The translations under genes were made by a program, and so were the position numbers. A DNA stretch of 64,000 nt from Scalesia atractyloides. Taxonomy: Eukaryota; Streptophyta; Magnoliopsida; Asterales; Asteraceae. The stretch covers positions 43,227,369-43,291,368 of the forward strand of contig CAMTDV010000027.1 of the NCBI GenBank assembly GCA_947069175.1, in the 5' to 3' direction. The notes beneath the pieces are model-generated. The model made no database searches and was not told where the DNA came from. It saw only the letters and a program-made list of their open reading frames with translations. Positions 49,051 to 60,828 of the stretch are shown one piece after another (the first letter of the stretch is position 1; each line of letters starts with the position of its first letter).

Positions 49051-49246
49051 ACCTTCTGTTAGATAAATCCAACTCGCTTATTCACTCAAAACGACTCTCA
49101 AAACTCTCTGCTCAACTTTCTGATCCTCTTGTCCCCACCGGAATCTCTTACCGGAATCCCTCACCGGAAACTCGTAACCAACAACATTCAGTAAATTAAT
49201 TGCCCACTCATCTATTTTATGTTATTGGATTTATGACAGTAGTAGC

Positions 49247-49253
<7 letters not shown>

Positions 49254-49283
<30 letters not shown>
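49254..49283. repeat. (TA)n microsatellite in 3' LTR of B
   Basis: About 15 TA units; the 5' LTR copy near 41610-41629 is shorter. Confidence 0.85.
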
Positions 49284-49285
<2 letters not shown>

Positions 49286-49389
49286 TCAAGTAGAGAATTA
49301 AGTAAGGTTCAAACAAGTTCTGGTTTTGGGCAAAATGAAGAAGATGAACTTGTAAAGTGTATAATTATAATTAAAATCTTGATATAAAT

Positions 49390-49466
49390 GGGTTAGACAC
49401 CCAGCCCAGTTGGTAGGGCTAGGTGCAAGATAACGATAAGGTCGCGGGCTCGAAACCTTTTGTGTA
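49390..49466 (+). repeat. tRNA-like module 2, 3' LTR of B
   Basis: GCCCAGTTGGTAGGGC (A-box area) and GGGCTCGAAACC (B-box area). Confidence 0.65.
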
Positions 49467-49560
49467 CGCTGGTCAGTTGTTTTATACTTTTTTATTTTAA
49501 ATAATTCAGAGATCAAGTGTAACAAGTATATATGTATAATAAAAATAGAAATACAAATGA

Positions 49561-49636
49561 GTTAGACACGTAGCTCAGTTGGAAGAGTTGCGTGCACGTG
49601 AACGAGAGGTCGTGAGTTCGAATCCCACCACACGCG
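49561..49636 (+). repeat. tRNA-like module 3, 3' LTR of B
   Basis: TAGCTCAGTTGGAAGAGT is a textbook A box and GAGTTCGAATCCC a near-canonical B box. This copy is better preserved than the one in the 5' LTR. Confidence 0.75.
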
Positions 49637-50652
49637 GTCAAAAAGTCAACGAACCGGTCAGGTCTTGTCAGACCTGACAATAGTTTTTTTATTATTATTT
49701 TTAATTTATTTTAATTATTCCTATCAATTATATATTATTATTTTAATTTTAAAACAATTAAAAACAACCAAAAAATTACAATTTCCTAAGGATTAAATTC
49801 TCAATTATAATATAAAACAATCTAAAATCCAATAAAAAGTATAAATCAAGATATTAACCTGTTTATATTTACCGATTTATCGCGTACCATTTTAGGTTAG
49901 TATCCTTTCGTCGATCAAATCCTCAACTCGTGCGCTTTCATTATCAAGCAAGGAACGCACCCACTGTGAGTGAATCTCTACAAATTCCCCCTTTAAATCA
50001 TGTTTGGGGTGTATCATGTGTCGTACATGTTTTATTTATTTAAACACTTGTGCTAACATCATTTCGTGATCAAAGGTGTATATTTGTTTGTGTGGTTATG
50101 TGTGGTTACATTTTATCATTTCAGTGCAATCATTCATTAGGCCCATCAGTTCCTCACGGGATACGAGTTGAGCATCAGGTGCCTCATTAGATCGACTCTG
50201 TTTGATTGAGCCATGATCTCAAGTTCATCATTCATCATGTCATGTGTTCATTGTGGATATTATTTGGTTTGTGATGGTTTATGTACATACTTATGCTCAC
50301 TTATGATTCATGCACAAATTTTTATTTAAACAACTAATATAACTAATGTTTAAATGTTTTACTTAGATTCACTCGCCAACTTTTGTTGACCCAATCTTTT
50401 GTTTTACGCATGATACACGTGAACAAGCTGAGGAGAGATACACATAGGAATGGCCTTAGAAGATTAAACCAATCTATTATGTTTCGAACAATGTTTTGAT
50501 TTTAATTGTGCTTGTTTGACTCGTTGTGTTTGAATCTTTGAAGTTTTAATTTCAATTTAATAAATATGAAACTTATTAGTAAATGTCATGAGCTTTGGTG
50601 ATAACCCAATTATGCCCCGACTTTTATTTCCGTTGTGTGTCGGGGTGTGACA

Positions 50653-51058
50653 TTTCGTGCCCTATGCACTTAAATCTATTTTTTTAAAAAGTTTGCAAAA
50701 CGAGTCAGTCGGGTGTATTTACCAGTGAAAGCTGACGTATTTTCAAAAGACTAAGATGCAGTTACAGTACGAAATAGGCTGGAAGTTGCTCGGTAGTGAT
50801 ATAAGAGGATCTTGTAAATCCTTAGATCTGCCCCAAGTCTGTTACACATTTTTGTATATTTTACGATTCGCCTGTGGATCCTTCATTACAAGCCATCTGT
50901 ATATTATTTATCGTACTTGAAACATTTGGTTTGTAATAGTATTTAAACTCCAAGGCTTCTGTTGTGCTGTGTTTAATTGACTATGATGATATCAACTTAC
51001 GTCACGATATTCACCACCCGGGCCCACCGGTGTTTGGTTGAAATTACGGGGTGTAACA
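50653..51058 (+). repeat. 3' LTR of element A, second part
   Basis: Resumes with TTTCGTGCCCTATGCACTTA (compare 33226 onward) and ends GGGGTGTAACA before TTATG. Confidence 0.92.
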
Positions 51059-51063
51059 TTATG

Positions 51064-51665
51064 GATCTTAGTACACACTTGGTCCCAAATTAGTTTTAAA
51101 AGTTGTCCAAAATATTATTTAACACAACATGCATCAACAACAAAATACGCAAAAATCCCGAAGCCGAACTCATGTACCTGAAGAACATGTTAAAATCAAG
51201 TGTCAACACAAGGAGGGTGAGTTCACATATTCAAATTATGATTAATTTGTTTAAGGAAAACTTTCTTATTATGAGTTTTATTATAAGACATCCATATATA
51301 TATTTAAGAAAGTCAATTTTACTTCTTTTACAAAAATTCGAGGGTCAGTTATCGCAAGCATTTTCCAAAAATTTTTGATACAAATCATCTTCCCAAGGTT
51401 TACATATTAAATTGCTAGTATCAAATGTTCGGATTCGTAAGTTTGCAAGACATGCGAGCTATATACTAACAATAATGGTATAATCAATGTTAGACAATAC
51501 ATAATTTAAATTCGTCACTTTAATTTGACACGAAGCTACCGGTCATGACATGGTGGTCAACCCAATAGATTCATCAACAATTCCACGCTTAATGGTATTA
51601 ATGATTAAACGAAAAAATTTACGTAAGTGACCCACAATGGGTCACTTATAATGTTTGCCTCACGT

Positions 51666-51730
<65 letters not shown>

Positions 51731-52403
51731 TACTAAAATTAATAAATTTAATATTATGTGTTATTCAAATTCCCTGAGGTCCCCACCGAGATGTAAGCCT
51801 AACTCGATACTTACTCTCTTGAGATCAAGCAAATTCGTCACACTTAGATTTAAATATTTTTAAATTTACACGGTCGTTTTACCCAAAACACAGTAATTAT
51901 CCCCGTTTGTCCCTGAAACATACATATAATCAATCAAACCCGTTTCTTCCCGAAACATATATATAACAAATTAAAACCCGTTTGTCCCTAAAATGTATTT
52001 ATATTCAATCAATCCCGTTTCTCCTCAAAACATATTTATATCAAATTAAAATCTATTTCTTCCCGAAACATATTTATTATTTTCAAATCATGTTTTCCAC
52101 GAAAATTTCTTTATAATTTAATCAAAGGCATATTTTATAAAAAAAACGTATAATTATCCTTTTAAGACGTGTTCTTCCCCCAAATCTTTATTTAAAACAG
52201 TTAAAAGAGGGGTTAGTGACACTCACCTTTGGGTGCGTATCTATACTAATGCAATCCCCCAATTTGGTCTACACGTCCTAATTTAAGTAGGGACGATTTA
52301 ATAACCAGTATTCCACTAAAATACTTAGGTTTCTCCAATACTTAGAATTTTCACATAACTTTGAGATTTTCTCAAAAAGTCTTTATTTTTTTATTATGTT
52401 TGC

Positions 52404-52470
<67 letters not shown>

Positions 52471-53829
52471 GATTTTTCGACTTGAACGATTTATTGGTGA
52501 CCCTCATTATGTTATATCCCTTATCACACCCATTTATACGCAATATATCTCCGATATGCGCTTCATAATATATTTACATAAATGTGAACATATTATCATA
52601 TATCATAATACACGTATTTTGTCAACTTATACATCTCATCATTTTTAAAGCATTTATACATGAAATAACTCATCAAGTTAACCTATGTATTATTTTCATG
52701 CTCGACAAATAAGTTACATACTTAACATGACTTTTAACAGAATTACCATTTTAACCGTACAAGTGTACATGCATAGTCTTAAATCCAACTATCTTGTCAA
52801 CACTTTACATAACACATTATACATACTCATATTATGTCACACAAAGTTCATCCTTTAAAAACCCATTTTCGGGTACATTGGAATATGTGTATTTTTAACG
52901 TTTCGGTAACATTTTCGGGCGTTAGAAGTCACGTATGACTAGCCAAACACCAAAGATACTTAATATAAGTTAAAAGACCTATATTTATCATAAAAATACT
53001 AGTTTATAACCTGAGCAAAATTACTCTAAAAGCCTATTTTTACCGTTTTTAACGCATAGTCTTGTACCGAACTTTGCTATAATCATCCCAAATCATCACG
53101 AATTGATATTTTAACATAAAACGTATTATTTACTAAATAAAATGGTACTTATTCTCATGTTAGTTCAGATTTCATGTAAGTCACATAAACCATGCAATTT
53201 CACCCATTTTACTACTTTTTAAGCTACATGTACAACACGCAAAGCTACCAAACTTATGACGTAATTTTATATCATCATAGCACATCATATCATAGACGAC
53301 TTAATACATATATGTCTGCATTATCTTAGTGAAATCAGAGTATTTATTCATATATCCTTATATCATTCTTTAAATACCTGGCTACCTTTAATAGTTCGCT
53401 AAGGGCATATGTGTTTATGGACATACATATGAGTAGAAATAACATAAACACATGCATTCTTACCTCCTATTCACAGATGACATTTTACAACCACCATATT
53501 ACAACACTATATAGGTTACTTTAATATACACACTTAATGGTGGCTAGCAATAGTGGTTCACATAAATAAATATGAACCATGATTAATTGAATTGATAATT
53601 GAACTATATATGTACCAAAATTGGTGTTAACGGAGTGCTTCTGATATTCGATTTTATTTTTTTGGTATTCTCTTTCAGTGGCTATAACGAGTGTTAATGC
53701 TATAACAAACCAAACGGCGATCGACTAAGTTCTCGCCGCAAAGGAACACACTAGTTGTTATCAAGTGTCCAAAAGCAGAAGGTAAAAACTGTCGTTGTCA
53801 AATCCAAAAATTCAAAATGTATACTGTTC
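51064..53829. other. AT-rich DNA right of element A, two (TA)n microsatellites
   Basis: Presumably continues the older fragment that ends at 30199. (AT)n at 51669-51728 and (TA)n at 52409-52467 are long microsatellites; open frames through them encode only alternating Ile-Tyr. Between 51890 and 52100 the phrase CCCGTTT.TCCC.GAAACATAT recurs several times. No gene seen. Confidence 0.5.
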
Positions 53830-54547
53830 TAGGGCTGTCCAAAAAGCTCACAGCTCAGAGCTCGCTCGGATTTAGCTCGAAAAAAGCTCGCTTGATATGG
53901 CTTGGTTTAAAACTGAGCCAAGTCGACTCGACTCGATTAGAAAGTGAGGCCAACTCGGCTGGGCTCGTAACGAGCCAGATTGGCTCGATTTGGCTCGCTT
54001 GCTAGCTCGGCTTGGGTTGGCTTAGCTCGGATTACTTTACTAATAATATATTTATTTTATATACATTATAATATATATATAATATGTATATATATATATA
54101 TACATATACATATGTATATATATACATATACATATGTATATATATATATATAACTAATTATTATTTACATGTATTTAGAATGTAATTTGATATCTAATGA
54201 ACCTTCGAAGATTGATTATCATGCTAATGAACCTGTATTGTATTTCGTTGAAATTTAGAACTTATTTTGTGTTGTTTAACTTGAATTTGACTTGCAATGT
54301 ATTAGGTTGAGCTTATTTTGTACATGTTCTTTTGAACTATACATTGAAATATATTTTAGACTACTGAATTTTTAGAGCTATATAATAATGTTTTTTAAAT
54401 CGAGCCGAGCTAGCGCGGTTAAAACCAAGCTGAGCCTGAGCTAGATTCCAGCTCGGTGGCAAATTTGAGCCAAGCCAACTTGGTTTATAATCGAGCCGAG
54501 CCCGAGCTTGGACTGACTCAGCTTGGTTCGGCTCGTGAACAACCCCA
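53830..54547. mobile_element. hAT-like MITE, 718 bp
   Basis: Ends TAGGGCTGTCC and, reverse-complemented, TGGGGTTGTTC. Candidate 8-bp duplications TACTGTTC (53822-53829) and GACTATTC (54548-54555) differ at two positions. The arms are rich in GAGCTCG, GGCTCG and CGAGCC motifs, and the centre has TATACATATACATATGTATA arrays. hAT elements make 8-bp duplications and share the GGGCTGT-type end. No coding region. Confidence 0.7.
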
Positions 54548-54555
54548 GACTATTC

Positions 54556-55799
54556 CACCGACTTTATGAATTAATATATATATACACACATAATGGCATC
54601 CATTTTCTTGAAAATTACTCTAACAGAGAACCTTAAAAAACAAGTCAAATGGGTTGAAGACAAAAAGGTTGACTGATAAAGTAATGGTGGCGATGGAGGA
54701 TCTGGTAATGACTATGTTGGCACTAATGATAAAGGTGGAAATGACGGCAACTAATGGGTGGTGACGATAGTGAAGGCGGCAAAGAGTGTAGTGGATCCTT
54801 TAACAACTGGGTGGTGGTGGAGGTGACGTAGATTACGATTGTGACAATGGTGATGGTGTTGACATCTAGTGGTAAGTGGTGGTAAAACAACTGTTCACGT
54901 CAACCTATTATAACCTATTACTGGTGGGGTAAGTTAATACGATTGACCCCAAAAGTTATATTGAACCAACACTAAACAAAATTAATTGTTTGGTTTCATA
55001 TTGGTAGGTATCATTTTGTTTAACTATAAAAAAGAATCATTTTGGTTGCTCCACCAAACCAACCATTTTTAACCAAGTTGGTTTGTCGTTTACCAAAATC
55101 TAGTTGTTTGATCTGTAGTTTTCCTTAAAACCAACTAAATCAGACTAAAAACACCCAAGTTCTCGAGCAACTAACCTCTAACCTCTACATTATCCTGCCA
55201 AAATCATGACTACTTAACGGATATCAATCAATCACGGTTGACGTAATTGCATAGATGATGACTTGAATTCGATTTTATGCTTCATCCGCCAAAGGTTGTA
55301 AGAAACCTTTGTGTTCATTTGTGTATAAATCTAATACCAACGGTTAAAAACCAAAAGGGAATATCATGGTAATAAAGTGCTATATTTCCCAATCAAGTGG
55401 TTGTGAGTTTAAATCCTTCAAATGAACAAGCGTGATAGTTTTAACCGTTAAAAAAACCGAAACCAAACCCAAAGTGTTTTATAATCATCAGCATCTTCAT
55501 GGCTTCATCGTATAAATATGTATCTACATAACAACATAAATTCATAAACATAACCCAACTAAAACGACAACATGTCCTCCTCAACCACTTGCACTTCCGC
55601 CACGATCATTCTAGTATCCATCCATTGTTTCATATTTAGTTTATCACAAGTAATTCGAAGAAATTAATAACCTGGAAGCCCAACTGAAATTGCAAATTTG
55701 TGATAAAACCTAGATTATTCTCTGTATCGTGTGAGAACTATCAGATAAACCTATTTGCGGATTACACTCAATGATTTATCAGATTAGATAGAGAATTGC
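54556..55799. other. Intergenic DNA
   Basis: GTGGTGG-rich stretch at 54690-54890 and AT-rich DNA; no supported gene. Confidence 0.4.
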
Positions 55800-55809
55800 T
55801 CTTAATGGA

Positions 55810-57729
55810 ATTCTGATTTGATGAAATCTATGATACCCTTACCATGCTTGAAAAGTAGCAAAACCAAAAGTTTGTAAATCAAATATCAAACAAACCAAAG
55901 TTCAGGGGCCAAAATGCTAAAAACCAAACTTGGGCGGGAGAAAGAGCCTGTCGCGAGGGGCGAGAGAGTAACCCCTTTCCCGTCACAGGTGGTGAGGGGG
56001 CTTAATCCATAGATAGTTGTTTCTTGGTAGTGGGTTGGTCACCTTTTTCACCTCTTTTCTTCCCCCAATCATCTACCTTCATTAAAACACAAACCCTACT
56101 TCACCACTATATAACCAAGCCTCCCACACCTCTATCTCACTTTTCTTCATGTTTCATCACTTCTTCTTCTTCTTGAAAGCCTGGAACACATCTAGAAGTG
56201 TTTCTACAAGTTTACCATTGTAAACTAAGGTGAAACATCGCCATTTTGAGTTCCAAACTTTCTGTTTTGGTGAGGCTTTTACTTAAATTTCTATAAACAT
56301 GTTTAAACTTGCACAATCTTGCACCTACCTTGGTTCTAACCAAACCTATGTGTATGGAGCTTGTGTATGTTGATTGCTATAAGTTTAGAGGTGCAAACAC
56401 CCTCTAAACTTTTTGTTTTGACAAGGTTTTAGACGGCCTACAAGTGTTAAAACCATCTAAGCTCACCATCTTCAATATGGTGAGAGTTATGTTTGGTGAA
56501 AGTGTGAACCATGGAAGCTTTTCTCTCCAATCTTGTTCCACTACCTCACTTGATGATTTGTTATCTCCATACCACTAAGTCTCAAACAATTTTCAAAAAG
56601 GGACAAGCCTACATCACGTCTCCAAGCACTTTCCATGTTTGGGATGTACGCATATAGCTAGCTCACTTGATTGTTTGTAGATTTAGTAGGATAACATTCT
56701 TATTATTTTCAAATTCATGACCAACCGAAATCATCAACAAAGTTGATGATTTTGTGCTTTGGTGAATCATATAATAAGGTTAAATGGATGGAATTCATCC
56801 TACCTCTTTGCATGACCATTCTTATGATACTTTAATTTAATTCAAAACATGTTAACTTGTAATTTCCGACTCCGATCCGTTGAACAAAAATCGCAAGTCA
56901 CACACCTCCATTTCCTTCTTAGGGTAATTTCAAAGTTCCATAATCAAGACTCATCCAACTCACTTGCGTGGAATCTCTACGCAAATTGTGAGTATACATG
57001 ACCCTCTTTCCGTTTTTACACTTTTGGATGCAATATATATTACCATAATAAAACTCACACAATCACGCATACACAAATACTTTATTCACATAAACGAATC
57101 CATTAATACATGCTTTATACGTTTATACTCTAGAAATGCATGCATGCTAGAAGCCATTCTTACACTATACTTTATCATTAACTTCGTACAAGCCTCCCTT
57201 AACATGTTAGTGTTATAGGAGTAGCACACCGCTCGTATTCTTATGGTCATATTAAGTTTATACATATAAAATGGTCTTGTTGTTGCGACGAAAAGATTAC
57301 ACTAGTGGAATCCTTGGGTTGACACGTATGTGATGCATGCTAGTTCATGTTATGTTATGCCTTAGTATACGTTATTGCCATCTGGATTTGTCAAAACATT
57401 TTATACTTATGCTAGTAGCCAAACTTGTATGCTCATCAATGCGTTATATGTTGACATGTTACTTTAATATATATTGGATTGTAATCACAAAGCGTTGAAA
57501 AGAATCTAGTAGGAAGGACTACAAACGCACCACACTTTAATTCATGTTTAGTAGTTTAGTCGTTATGTTACCTTGTTGTACTTTTGTTTCCTAATCATGT
57601 ACTTGAACTATTAACAATAAAATGAAAATTTACTTTTTTAAATGCTTGTCACAATTAATGGTTGTGATGTATCTTACAATCTCGTTTTCGTCTCACTCCG
57701 ATGTTTTCGCCATCAGTTGAGGTGTCATA
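55810..57729 (+). mobile_element. Probable LTR or LTR fragment, plus strand
   Basis: The sequence GCGAGGGGCGAGAGAG, a TATA box (CTATATAACC, about 56107-56116), a C/T-rich leader (TTCTTCTTCTTCTTG) and a terminal ...TTGAGGTGTCA at about 57729 follow the same order as the LTRs of element A. No flanking duplication found and the 5' edge is a guess, so it may be truncated or a solo LTR. Confidence 0.4.
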
Positions 57730-58336
57730 GTATGTATGCGATCGGGATAGATGATGTATTATCATAAAGCGACATGTTTTATTCAAACAATTGTTATTTA
57801 CAAAACAATACTTGAGCCTATGTTCATTAATTAATATCATTGGTAACAGACTATATGTATGTCATCGGCCCAATTAATTAACATCATGGGTTTTTATTTT
57901 AACCCAAATCAATTAAAAATAAGCCCATAAATAAAACACTTAATTCTAAGTGCTTTAAAAATAAGAATGCACTCCCGTGTCACATAACTTGTTTAATCAC
58001 TAATATTATTATCCAAATTGACAAGTTAATCCAATACACTAAAATCATTGATACCATTAAAGTTACCAACATTTATCCTCCAGTTTAGTGATATCCATTA
58101 TACATAACCATCCACACAGAAACACAAATGTATGCATAAATTAAAATGTCTCAAGGTTTAAATTTTCATTTTAGTCATTACACGATACAAATATTAGAAT
58201 AACCAGGAGTCACAATGGATTGAACCCAAGTTATCCATTTAAATACTTGTAGGCAATAATATATACGTTTACAAATCCAAATTCTATTTGACACAATGTT
58301 TTACTATCCTGTGTCCTAATCCTTTAAAGAATATAT
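57730..58336. other. Intergenic DNA
   Basis: AT-rich, nothing recognised. Confidence 0.4.
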
Positions 58337-58341
58337 CAAAG

Positions 58342-58982
58342 TGAAAGTCCCCGGGACCCCTTGGATCGATGATGAACAACATCCACTGCCCTCGAATAAG
58401 ACGTGAAATCAACAAAAACGTAAAAGAAAGAAAGAGTAGAAGATGAATCTCTTTAATATTGAAACAATCATCACATATTTACAAACCGAAAGAGTATACA
58501 TCATCTACAAGCTGTTTTAGATCACTAAGATCTAAACCTAGCTCTCTCTCACTAACACATAGTCTCCCCCTCTCTCTAGAATGTGCACACACTAATGGAG
58601 GATGACTGGAGTTTGTGAGAGTTGCACAAAGCTTGTTATTTTAATCTAACCTATACACCACATTTATATAGACTAGGGCAACAACTCAACAAACTCGAAC
58701 CACTAAGTCCTAACAAACAAAGCCTTGTCTGAATTTGACTAACAAATTCGGACTATACAACAACACAACTCGTCCATATCTAACAACATAAACATGGACA
58801 AAACATCTAAACAAATTCGTATAAGAAAAGACACAAGAAGCTCCAAATTTATATCATATTCGGACCCCTTTACATCATTACAAGTTCGGAATCTGTCATG
58901 CTTCAACATCTTCGACTTGGGCCTTTGACTTTGTTGACTAAAACTGATAAAGCACAGTTATCCAACAAGAGTTGCACTTACA
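58342..58982 (-). repeat. 3' LTR of element D, 641 bp
   Basis: Plus strand TGAAAGTCCCC to TTGCACTTACA; homologous to 60829-61502. Confidence 0.9.
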
Positions 58983-60119
58983 AACTCTCCCTATCAGTTC
59001 TTTGTGGCATTGATAATCTCCAGTCACCGGATACTGCACTTACAAACTCCCTCTTGACTGATGATGTCATGCCTACTTTCTACTATGACTGAGACTTGAT
59101 CTTTCTGGCAGAGCACAACGATCTTCAACCTTTCTAACGAAATACTTGTTGACGATCGCCTAAAAGGCCGCTTTGTGAAACCTGAAGAATCCAACATCAA
59201 ACAATGTAGATCCTCCCCCTCAAACTACTCCCGAATCAAGTTAACGCGAACCAAACTACAACCAAATGTAAGAATATCGCTCGCTCCTTGATCTTCAAAC
59301 TTAATCGACAGAAAAGGAAATGTCAGATTTCCAATGCCCAACATCGAACACTTCAACTTCCGCAAAGACATAAAGTTCAGTTCGATAAGTTAATAACAAA
59401 CTGAACTTTGAAAAAGTACATCCACCATCTTGATCAAAAGTTTTCAACCCAGTGTTTTTCATCTCGAATCTTCAAGATCCAATCGCGTATCTTCACGAAT
59501 CCACCAATTATCCGATGACTTCCGTCTCTGATATCCCCCTTAATGTAAGAACCTCCAAATTATTTCGAGAATCCGACTAGTCACTAACTTGGAAGAGGGA
59601 CTAAGAAGAATAATCTTCTCTACTCTAACCTTCATATAATAAGTCTCAATCTTCAACTAATCGCCAAACAAACAATTAGCTTCATCATGTCAACACTTGA
59701 TCGAACCTCGAACAAACTCAACGAAATTCAATCACACACTAGCTCTAAATTGTATCATATTTATAAACTTTGCTGCACCGGCGAGATTAAACCTCATTTA
59801 ATCTTACAATTGTAAACACGAACTAGGTTCACTGTCGCACTACAAGCTTTTAGAAATTTACAAAGAAAATAGGATATTTTAAATTTTTACTCCCCCTTTG
59901 TCTTTGTAAATTTTCAAACTCCAAATCACTTCACTTTCGTTTCTCTTCGAATACCCGATAAAAGTCCCAAATTGTTCGAAAACTCTAGTATGGACCAAAT
60001 CCGTACATCGAGAATCTAGAAACCGTCTGACAAATAAACTCTGATAGAATAAACTCTAACAAAGGAATCACAAACTCTAATCGAGTGATTTTTACAAACT
60101 CTAACACTAAGAGGCTTAA

Positions 60120-60640
60120 ATTTGGACAGAGATGGACACACAAATTCGGACAAGGAAAACTTTAATAAACCCTGACAAAGCCAACACTTTAAATTTGGAC
60201 AAGGATAGTATAAACTCTGAGCTCACAAATACGAACCAAATAAAGTTTAAATTCAGAAAAAAATGAACTCAACAAATTCGGACTCAATAGAGATAAAGCA
60301 AATTCGGACATAAGAATTTCCAAATTCGGACACTGGGTATATACGGAAACAAATTTAACAAATCCTGACAGGCTTAAATTCAGATAAGGAAGAACAATCA
60401 CAAATTCGGATTGGGAAGACTAACAAATTCGGATGGAACATCTTCCAAACTCACAATTTGGACATGAAGGACTTATCAATTCGGACAGGATCCAAAACCG
60501 AACTTCTGAATTTACTTCCCAAAGCGTGACTTCACACATGTCATTAATAAACACGAAAGGAACAAGTTCGGACAATATTAAAAAATTCGGATAGAGACCT
60601 TCTAACACAATTCATAAACTCGGACAGAGCAATTTCAGAT
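60120..60640. repeat. Dispersed AAATTCGGAC motif array inside element D
   Basis: CAAATTCGGAC or a one- to two-base variant appears about 13 times (for example near 60139, 60272, 60299, 60328, 60401, 60422, 60477, 60583) at irregular spacing. Not a strict tandem repeat and not coding. Confidence 0.7.
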
Positions 60641-60814
60641 CAAACCTCAGATCTGCAACAACTTGGAAAACAAGAAAACCATCTCAGTCGACGAACAACT
60701 TCAATTTCTTCAAGTTTTTTGCAGAATCTTCACGTCTCCATGATGTTTGGCAGAAACAAACATCAAATCAAGAGAAATGGTGTTTCAGAAGGCTGTTAGA
60801 CCATCGGTAACCAT

Positions 60815-60826
60815 GCTCTGATACCA
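60815..60826 (-). other. Primer-binding site of element D
   Basis: TGGTATCAGAGC on the minus strand, next to the 5' LTR start, complementary to initiator tRNA-Met. Confidence 0.9.
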
Positions 60827-60828
60827 CC

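Larger units (their letters stand above)
41052..50652 (+). mobile_element. Ty3/gypsy chromovirus-like retrotransposon B (Tekay-like), 9601 bp
   Basis: Full structure: 5' LTR, primer-binding site, gag, protease, reverse transcriptase, RNase H, integrase, chromodomain-like tail, polypurine tract and 3' LTR, flanked by TTTCG at 41047-41051 and 50653-50657. Inserted in the 3' LTR of element A, so younger than A. The 5' end has TA in place of TG. The order RT-RNase H-integrase and the C-terminal RVRWKSKQRPEFTWERE tail place it with chromoviruses of the Tekay/Del type. Several stops are CAG-to-TAG, CGA-to-TGA or TGG-to-TAG/TGA, as expected from decay of methylated cytosines. Confidence 0.95.
48531..50652 (+). 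repeat. 3' LTR of element B, 2122 bp
   Basis: TGTAACATTTGTAC to GGGGTGTGACA. Retains the promoter region lost from the 5' LTR. Confidence 0.95.
30200..51058 (+). mobile_element. Ty3/gypsy LTR retrotransposon A, deleted, host of element B
   Basis: Bounded by TGTAACACCTC and GGGGTGTAACA with target duplication TTATG at 30195-30199 and 51059-51063. Parts: 5' LTR 30200-33623, primer-binding site, an extra pre-gag ORF, a repeat-rich leader, gag, protease and part of reverse transcriptase, then a deletion junction at about 38511-38520 into a 5'-truncated 3' LTR. The 3' LTR is split by element B (41052-50652). Without B and its extra TTTCG the element is about 11.25 kb. RNase H and integrase are missing and the surviving frames are broken, so it is not autonomous. 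Confidence 0.93.

Noticed and set aside
48722..49636. Functional tRNA genes in the LTR of B
   Set aside because: Acceptor and T-arm pairing is incomplete and both LTR copies carry diverged versions; treated as tRNA-derived modules.
51627..52648. ORFs coding Ile-Tyr repeats
   Set aside because: Simple translation of (TA)n microsatellites.
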